Below, piece by piece: positions 40,815 through 45,763 of a stretch of 45,763 nt of DNA (positions within the stretch are counted from its first letter, which is position 1; each line of letters begins with the position of its first letter). Origin of the DNA: a virus. The translations under genes were made by a program, and so were the position numbers. The stretch spans positions 1 to 45,763 of IMG/VR virus record IMGVR_UViG_3300010885_030736; one strand, written 5' to 3'. The notes beneath the pieces were generated by a model that was not told the origin of the DNA, made no database searches, and saw nothing but the letters and a program-made list of their open reading frames with translations.

Positions 40815-41339
40815 ATGAATAAAACCGTAATAATAATAGGAGGCATTGGTATTTTAGGAATTGGAGCATTTTTTTACTTCAAACCTAAAGCAACAGGAAC
40901 GGCAGGTGCGGGTTTAACAGGTACAGGAGCGACAGGTGCGAGTTCAACAGGCACAGGTTCAACAAGTACAGGTTCAACAGGCACAGGTTCAACAAGTACA
41001 GGTTCAACAGGTACAGGAACGACAAGTGTTCCGCCAACAGGAACAGTTTTAACTACTCCTGAACAAGTTGCAGATACCGCTAAAAAAATTGCGGAAGCAA
41101 AAAGTTTGGCTACTAAAATATCAGATATGAGAACTAAAAGAAGTTCTTATTTGGTAATAAGTTTAAGAGATTATGCAGTTGCTTCGGGTAATGAATTTTG
41201 GAGTACAAACGACCAAATGCTTAAACAATTAAAGGCAAATGACATTACTAAATTAGAGAAAGACATCAAAGATTTAGACGAGCAATTAGGTAAATTAGGT
41301 TATATGGAAGTTAATGGCTCTATAACTAAAATTATATAA
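40815..41339 (+). CDS. N-anchored Thr/Gly/Ser-stalk protein with helical head
   Basis: The 174-aa paralog shares the anchor (FYFKPKATGT) and has a longer Ser/Thr/Gly stalk (about 27-78) encoded by a 30-base DNA repeat. A helical head (about 85-170) follows that is unrelated to the YPD repeats of the previous gene. The same anchor and stalk therefore present different heads. Confidence 0.75.
   Translation: MNKTVIIIGGIGILGIGAFFYFKPKATGTAGAGLTGTGATGASSTGTGSTSTGSTGTGSTSTGSTGTGTTSVPPTGTVLTTPEQVADTAKKIAEAKSLATKISDMRTKRSSYLVISLRDYAVASGNEFWSTNDQMLKQLKANDITKLEKDIKDLDEQLGKLGYMEVNGSITKII
40941..41030 (+). repeat. 30-base minisatellite in the stalk region
   Basis: Three units of 30 bases begin at 40941, 40971 and 41001; the first two differ by one base and the third is diverged. 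They encode Ser-Ser/Gly-Thr stalk residues. Copy number is likely to vary by slippage and change stalk length. Confidence 0.8.
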
Positions 41340-41356
41340 TTTTTAATTAAAAAACT

Positions 41357-41833
41357 ATGAACAAGAACGTATTAATATTCGGAGGTATTGCCATATTAGG
41401 CGTTGGAGCATACTTATACTTCAAGCCTAAAGCAACAGGAGCAACAGGAACAACAGGAGCAGGTTTAACAGGAACAGGTACAACAGGTACGAATACAACA
41501 GGTACGGGGACGGCTATGCCACCTGCGGGAACTGTTTTTACTACACCTCAAGAAGTAGAGGCTATTACTGTAAAAGTTTCAAGCGCAAGAGATTTGACAA
41601 AAACTATTTGCGATTTGAAGAAAAAGTACAAGATAACTGAAGACGAGATGAATGATTTTATGAATTTTACAAGTACTCCTGAATTTATGACAAATGCACA
41701 ACAAACTGCTTTGGCAATGATAAAAAACGCAACTGCAAGAAAAGAAGCGGTTAAAACGGTTGCGGATAGCATTAACCAATTAAAAGAATTGGGTTACAAA
41801 GAACAAGATTGTAAAATGGTAAAAATTGCGTAA
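41357..41833 (+). CDS. N-anchored Thr/Gly-stalk protein with helical head
   Basis: The 158-aa paralog has the YFKPKATG anchor, a Thr/Gly stalk (about 27-52) and a helical head (about 60-155) related to that of the previous gene (AITVKVSSARDLTKTI versus DTAKKIAEAKSLATKI). Two cysteines are in the head. Confidence 0.75.
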   Translation: MNKNVLIFGGIAILGVGAYLYFKPKATGATGTTGAGLTGTGTTGTNTTGTGTAMPPAGTVFTTPQEVEAITVKVSSARDLTKTICDLKKKYKITEDEMNDFMNFTSTPEFMTNAQQTALAMIKNATARKEAVKTVADSINQLKELGYKEQDCKMVKIA

Positions 41834-41868
41834 TTTTTATTAAATTCGCATATTAAAATAATAATATT

Positions 41869-42318
41869 ATGGCACAAATAACTTGGAACACAGTACCCGA
41901 CTATGATGAATGGGGTTGGGACACATCTTGGAGTTGCGATGATTGGATAACTTGGCATCAAAAATTAGCACAACATTTCGGAGAAGCAACCGCTACTGAA
42001 ATTTGGAATTATGCTTTTGACAAGACGACAAATTTAAGTTCTAATTTAGATTGCATTTCAATAGACGCAAGTTTTAGGTCTTATGTAAAAGAACATAATC
42101 TAAAAGTCTATCAAGATTTGATAACTGACGTAATTGGAGGAGGTACAGATATTTTACATAGCGCAGTTGATACAACTGTAAGTGTTTCGACAGGTCTTTT
42201 AGGTGGCGTAAAATCTGTTTTAGGAGGAAATAATTTCAAAAAAACCGTCAGTATAGTTTTAATAGTTGGAGGTATAATTGGGGTTGCTTATGTTTATAAC
42301 GCATTTAAAAAACGATAA
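41869..42318 (+). CDS. Trp-rich tail-anchored protein
   Basis: The 149-aa protein has an N-terminal domain with many tryptophans and two cysteines (WGWDTSWSCDDWITWHQKL, then DCISIDASF). A glycine-rich amphipathic region (GGGTDILHSA ... LLGGVKSVLGG) precedes a C-terminal membrane helix (about 124-142) ending in FKKR. The amphipathic segment could be membrane-active. No family was recognised with confidence. Confidence 0.7.
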   Translation: MAQITWNTVPDYDEWGWDTSWSCDDWITWHQKLAQHFGEATATEIWNYAFDKTTNLSSNLDCISIDASFRSYVKEHNLKVYQDLITDVIGGGTDILHSAVDTTVSVSTGLLGGVKSVLGGNNFKKTVSIVLIVGGIIGVAYVYNAFKKR

Positions 42319-42320
42319 TT

Positions 42321-42485
42321 ATGAAAAATAAAAAAGTAATTATAATTGCAACTACTTCTATCATAGTGATAGGATTACTGTTTTTTGCGATTAAAAAAGC
42401 AGGAGTTAAAGACATAACAAATGACCCACAACTCAAGGCTGACTATGATGCTTTGATTAAAAAAATTGATAACGCTAAAAAATAA
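42321..42485 (+). CDS. small N-anchored membrane protein
   Basis: The 54-aa product has a membrane helix (about 6-24) and a charged helical tail (ADYDALIKKIDNAKK). It starts two bases after the previous stop and ends three bases before the next gene. Function unknown. Confidence 0.65.
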   Translation: MKNKKVIIIATTSIIVIGLLFFAIKKAGVKDITNDPQLKADYDALIKKIDNAKK

Positions 42486-42488
42486 ATT

Positions 42489-43055
42489 ATGAACGGCGAC
42501 AAAAAATTATACTTATATTCAGGTTTAGCAATAGTAGGTGCTATAATTGCTTATGCTATTATAACAAAGAAAAAACCTTTGCCTGATTCAAGCGAGGGTA
42601 CAGGAATTCCTGACCCTGAAACTAACGTTGCGGTTACTACCACAGGAGAGGTAATTGACATTGAGCAAGTTGTTATTCCTGCAACATTGACTGAAATTTT
42701 AAAGAAAACTTCGGCTCAAGCGACTGTTGCGTTAATAAACAAACCTGTTTATACTAAATTAGATAACGTAAAAGTTAGAAACGAGCCTTATGTAAATAAT
42801 GGTTTTATTAACAACATTATGTCAACAATAACTAATAGAGGAACTCTTTTAGGTAATGTAATACAGGTAGTTGAAGACAAAGGTAAATTAACTAATCCTG
42901 ATGGCAGGGTTTATAAATGGTTTAAAATTAAACCTGCTCAAATTACGTTGGACGATATGAACAGAAACAAAGACTTCCTTACACACGTTTTCTTGGCTGA
43001 CAGTACAGGAAAACAAATTTACGTTAGAGAAGACGCTTTAAAATTAGAAAAATAA
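42489..43055 (+). CDS. N-anchored SH3b-like domain protein (copy 2)
   Basis: The 188-aa protein has a membrane helix (about 7-25), a linker and an SH3b-like domain. VKVRNEPYVNNGFINNIM aligns with VNVRMGAGVNNGIINNIA of the protein at 37238, and it closes with QIYVREDALKL. A cell-wall-binding role is inferred from the family. Confidence 0.75.
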   Translation: MNGDKKLYLYSGLAIVGAIIAYAIITKKKPLPDSSEGTGIPDPETNVAVTTTGEVIDIEQVVIPATLTEILKKTSAQATVALINKPVYTKLDNVKVRNEPYVNNGFINNIMSTITNRGTLLGNVIQVVEDKGKLTNPDGRVYKWFKIKPAQITLDDMNRNKDFLTHVFLADSTGKQIYVREDALKLEK

Positions 43056-43060
43056 AAAAA

Positions 43061-43558
43061 ATGAGAGCAAATAGAATACAACCAATATCCGAAGTACGAA
43101 CTTTTAATGACACTATTGACGGTGGTATCGACTATCCTGTTTTTAATGATGAAGTTTTAAACGGAGGTTCTCAAATCGTAGAGCCTGATGTTATAACGCC
43201 TATTTACCCGACAGGAAGCGGTAATCTTGGAGAATTAAATTCTGAAGAAGTAATTGATGTTGTTTTGGCTCAACAGAATTCGGGTCAAGGCACAAATAAT
43301 TCGGGTACAAGCACGACTACTTCGGGTCAAACTACTTCGGGTCAAACTGCGGGAACAAGTTCTATAAAAGAACCTGCTACTGAAGTTGTGCCAAGCGCAA
43401 CAACAGGTAGTACAAAGACCTATGTTGATGGAGGCACAACTCCTGATTCTGATATTATAGTAGATAAGCCAAAGCCAAATTATTTAGTGTTTGGTCTAAT
43501 AGGTCTTGTTGGAGCGTATGTGGTTTACAAGGTTTTTTTTCAGAAAAAAAGTGAGTAA
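43061..43558 (+). CDS. tail-anchored low-complexity protein
   Basis: The 165-aa protein has an acidic N-terminal region, a Ser/Thr/Gly/Gln stretch (SGQTTSGQT, about 75-120) and a C-terminal membrane helix (about 143-159) followed by basic residues. This is the reverse layout of the stalk proteins at 40198-41833. Function unknown. Confidence 0.7.
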   Translation: MRANRIQPISEVRTFNDTIDGGIDYPVFNDEVLNGGSQIVEPDVITPIYPTGSGNLGELNSEEVIDVVLAQQNSGQGTNNSGTSTTTSGQTTSGQTAGTSSIKEPATEVVPSATTGSTKTYVDGGTTPDSDIIVDKPKPNYLVFGLIGLVGAYVVYKVFFQKKSE

Positions 43559-43561
43559 GAT

Positions 43562-43918
43562 ATGGACATAAAGCCAAGCGCATCGTTTCAAAAAGAAAGT
43601 AAATTTGTCTTAAAGGTAGTTGCAATCGCTACGGTAATAACCGCTTTAGCAGGAGCATACTACTTTTTTGTCAATAATGTTTGGAAGCCAAAGGTAAAAG
43701 TATTAAGCGTAGATTTCGATAATGGTTTTGCGACTGTTGAAATGCCTTTCGGGAGAAAGGTAGATATTTATGGAGATTCACAATTTTTAATTGGCGGAGA
43801 ATGGGGCGTGAAGTTTGGAACAGTAAATAAAAGCGGTAAGACATCTTACGAAAATTTACAACTTTTAAAGCACGGATTGGTTGAGGAATATTTAGATACC
43901 TCAAAGTTTAATAAATAA
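43562..43918 (+). CDS. N-anchored protein with small beta domain
   Basis: The 118-aa protein has one membrane helix (about 18-38) and a beta-rich C-terminal domain (VKVLSVDFDNGFATVEMPFG) without cysteines. Its layout resembles the protein at 36943. Function unknown. Confidence 0.7.
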   Translation: MDIKPSASFQKESKFVLKVVAIATVITALAGAYYFFVNNVWKPKVKVLSVDFDNGFATVEMPFGRKVDIYGDSQFLIGGEWGVKFGTVNKSGKTSYENLQLLKHGLVEEYLDTSKFNK

Positions 43919-43931
43919 AAACGTATATCAG

Positions 43932-44297
43932 ATGCAACTTTACAAAGCAAATTTGAACGGAGTTATTACTCGAAGCACTAAAGACCCTACTGTGAAGTCA
44001 GGAGAAATAGTTGCGCATTTTATAAAAAAAGGCGAGTTGATTTTAGTTACAAACGTTGAAGAGTTAACTGATAAAAACTTGTCTTTTCCATATAAAAAAT
44101 ATACTCTTTGGAACGGTAATTACGCTATTCAGGTAGCAACCCCTGATGATGTAGTCGCTTATACTAAAGCAAGTTTCGCTGACGTTCCTGAACATTTATT
44201 TATACAAATACAAAAACCAAAAGTTTACATAACTTTAGGAATTATATTAGCGGGTTTGGCAACATACTCAATTATTCAAGAACGAAAAAATAGTTAA
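43932..44297 (+). CDS. tail-anchored membrane protein
   Basis: The 121-aa protein has a mixed alpha/beta N-terminal domain (1-95) and a C-terminal membrane helix (about 98-114) with a basic end. A short HFIKKGELILV segment recalls the KGD element of the FKKGD modules, but the match is weak. Confidence 0.65.
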   Translation: MQLYKANLNGVITRSTKDPTVKSGEIVAHFIKKGELILVTNVEELTDKNLSFPYKKYTLWNGNYAIQVATPDDVVAYTKASFADVPEHLFIQIQKPKVYITLGIILAGLATYSIIQERKNS

Positions 44298-44299
44298 TT

Positions 44300-44515
44300 A
44301 TGGGCTTTACAGATATAGGTTCGGGCGGAGGTAGAATATACGATTCAGGCGAAATAGGAAGATTAAATGATTACGCAAATCAATTTAACAATACTACCGA
44401 CCAAATGGACAAGGAAGAGGCGAAGAAAAAAGACGCTAAAAGATACGTTATTATTGGCTTTAGTGCAGTATTGCTTTTAGTAATATTGAAATTGATTGCT
44501 CCAAGAAAAAAATAA
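44300..44515 (+). CDS. small tail-anchored membrane protein
   Basis: The 71-aa product has a Gly-rich start, a charged coiled segment and a C-terminal membrane helix (about 49-66) ending in APRKK. Function unknown. Confidence 0.7.
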   Translation: MGFTDIGSGGGRIYDSGEIGRLNDYANQFNNTTDQMDKEEAKKKDAKRYVIIGFSAVLLLVILKLIAPRKK

Positions 44516-44518
44516 TTT

Positions 44519-44944
44519 ATGAAAAAGCAGAATATTGGTTTAGTTGTTATTTTGGGCGGTGTTGCGTTTATCGGCTTCATTTGGTTTAATAGAAATAAGC
44601 CAAAATTAGCGGATAAGCAATTGACTGATTTAACTGCGCAATCAAATAGCCTACAAGCGGGTGCTGACACAATAGACAAGCCTTTTGAGTATAGTGAAGA
44701 CGTTAAAAATAGTGCGGGTAGTAATCCTTATACAAGTTCTACGACAGGAAATATGTATTCAAATATGACACCTGCTGAAGTTAAGGCTTTAGGGGAAGCC
44801 GTAAATCAGGCTTGTCCAAGTTGTGCAGGTCTTGGAAATTTAGGAACAAGTCAAATAACACTAAATATGCAAAATGCAGATTTTAGTCAGTTAAGTAATT
44901 TAGGCTTGGCTAACATTGATTGGTCAAATATAAAAATTAAGTAA
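44519..44944 (+). CDS. N-anchored membrane protein, tandem duplicate 1
   Basis: The 141-aa protein has a membrane helix (about 6-23) and a conserved region to residue 58 that is nearly identical to the next protein (QSNSLQAGADTIDKPFEYS). A divergent C-terminal part with a C-x2-C pair follows (ACPSCAGLG). Its stop overlaps the next ATG (TAATG). Confidence 0.75.
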   Translation: MKKQNIGLVVILGGVAFIGFIWFNRNKPKLADKQLTDLTAQSNSLQAGADTIDKPFEYSEDVKNSAGSNPYTSSTTGNMYSNMTPAEVKALGEAVNQACPSCAGLGNLGTSQITLNMQNADFSQLSNLGLANIDWSNIKIK

Positions 44945-45120
44945 TGAAAAAGCAGAACATTGGTTTGGTTGTTATTTTAGGCGGTGTTGCCTTTATCGGC
45001 TTTATTTGGTTTAATAGAAATAAACCAAAATTAGGCGATAAACAATTGGCTGATTTAACTGCACAATCAAATAGCCTACAAGCGGGTGCTGACACAATCG
45101 ACAAGCCTTTTGAGTATAGT
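44519..45120 (+). repeat. tandem duplication of an anchor-coding segment
   Basis: About 177 bases at 44519-44695 and 44944-45120 are nearly identical, with scattered mostly synonymous changes. They encode the shared 58-residue anchor and linker of the two neighbouring genes. Confidence 0.85.
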
Positions 45121-45639
45121 CAAGAAACGAAAGACTTCCAATTACAAAACCCTTATAGTTCGAGCATATTAAGTCATTCTGAACAACAACAAATTAACCA
45201 AGCGGTAACAGAAAACGTGGATTGCGGTTTAGGTTTGGCTTGGTCAACAGGAACGGATTGTACTGCATATAACGCTCAACATCAACAACAAGCAAATCCA
45301 AATAATATAAGTACAAGCGGGTGTAATCCACCAAAATTATTGATTACAAACGTATCGAGATTTGATGCAGGTTTTCCAAAGCCAAGTGATGCAGGTAGCC
45401 TTTGGAACGTATATTACAGTATTTGTGGGGCTAAAGTAAACGAGTTGCTTCCGATAAGTTATAAAATCACAGTAGTTGATTTAATTGGTTCTCAAGAAAT
45501 AGTTGTAGATAAACACTATTTTGTTTTTGATAGTCTTGGGGGAAATTTACCAAGAAGACCAAAAAGCGCAGTAGTCACTTTATCAATAACTGATAATAAA
45601 GGCAAAAGTTATATTCAGACGTTTAATTATAAAGCATAA
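44944..45639 (+). CDS. N-anchored membrane protein, tandem duplicate 2
   Basis: The 231-aa protein shares the first 58 residues with its neighbour but carries a longer exposed part. A Gln/Asn-rich stretch leads to a C-terminal beta-sandwich-like domain (about 125-231, WNVYYSICGAKV ... VVTLSITDNKG) reminiscent of Ig-like folds. Confidence 0.75.
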   Translation: MKKQNIGLVVILGGVAFIGFIWFNRNKPKLGDKQLADLTAQSNSLQAGADTIDKPFEYSQETKDFQLQNPYSSSILSHSEQQQINQAVTENVDCGLGLAWSTGTDCTAYNAQHQQQANPNNISTSGCNPPKLLITNVSRFDAGFPKPSDAGSLWNVYYSICGAKVNELLPISYKITVVDLIGSQEIVVDKHYFVFDSLGGNLPRRPKSAVVTLSITDNKGKSYIQTFNYKA

Positions 45640-45644
45640 AAGTT

Positions 45645-45763
45645 ATGGTAAGTTCATACGGAGATGGTATAATGGGAGCGAGTTCGGAGTATAGCAGAGC
45701 GCAGGAATCTGCGTATCAACAAGTATCGAACGAATTCGGCTCTTTGCCTTATAACTGTCAGTC
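45645..45763 (+). CDS. 5' part of a gene running off the window
   Basis: An ATG with the usual AAAAGTTATG leader opens a frame to the window end (39 residues visible, polar and Ser/Tyr/Gly-rich). No membrane helix is visible yet. No function can be assigned. Confidence 0.55.
   Translation, partial: MVSSYGDGIMGASSEYSRAQESAYQQVSNEFGSLPYNCQ

Overview
The window looks like part of the structural and lysis region of a large, tailless, membrane-containing virus of a Bacteroidota (probably flavobacterial) host. The host inference rests on AT-rich DNA, start codons preceded by A-rich leaders (typically AAAATTATG or AAAAAGTTATG) instead of Shine-Dalgarno sites, candidate promoters of the TTTG / TAnnTTTG type, and a viral copy of a SusC/TonB-receptor-type CarboxypepD_reg domain. 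I count 88 genes, all on the + strand and tightly packed. I see no terminase, portal, tail tube, sheath, baseplate or tape-measure gene. The hallmark genes I can see are a FtsK/HerA (A32/P9-like) packaging ATPase at 21750 and a beta-rich 231-aa protein at 24439 that is the best candidate for the major capsid protein (MCP). The viral assignment and the MCP call are inferences.

Layout. (1) 1-8010: the 3' end of one long gene and a complete 2294-aa gene. Both are punctuated by [Y/F]-A-[D/K]-G-G sites, about every 70-80 residues over long stretches, and resemble a polyprotein. (2) 8012-12737: membrane-anchored or virion-type envelope-degrading enzymes (SGNH hydrolase, two lytic transglycosylase-like proteins, a CHAP/NlpC-like amidase) mixed with small single-span membrane proteins. 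(3) 12715-17408: tail-anchored and N-anchored membrane proteins in paralogous sets, plus two short proteins that recall families of giant eukaryotic viruses. (4) 17424-22568: PAP2 phosphatase, beta-helical spike-like protein, VRR-NUC nuclease, DnaA domain IV-like protein, a possible internal protein and the packaging ATPase. (5) 22636-24049: lysis cassette (holin candidate, M15 endopeptidase, overlapping spanin-like pair) closed by a terminator. (6) 24253-25134: the putative MCP unit, with a promoter upstream and a strong terminator downstream. (7) 25230-45763: about 48 further genes, nearly all single-span membrane proteins, including peptidoglycan-binding, SH3b-like, Thr/Gly/Ser-stalk, metalloprotease and nucleotidyltransferase proteins.

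The striking property is that roughly 70 of 88 genes encode a small protein with a transmembrane helix, usually just one, at the extreme N or C terminus. Many belong to expanded local families: ten NSEGFF-motif proteins, about seven tail-anchored FKKGD-module proteins, five Cys-hairpin proteins, three peptidoglycan-binding proteins, three Thr/Gly-stalk proteins, two SH3b proteins and several recent tandem duplicates. The simplest reading is a virion with a protein-rich internal membrane that carries the cell-wall-penetration enzymes. Its capsid protein, and a giant polyprotein, would be matured by a protease cutting after Gly-Gly, much as adenovirus and African swine fever virus do. No such cysteine protease is recognisable here; the one protease candidate is a HEFSH metallopeptidase at 32539.
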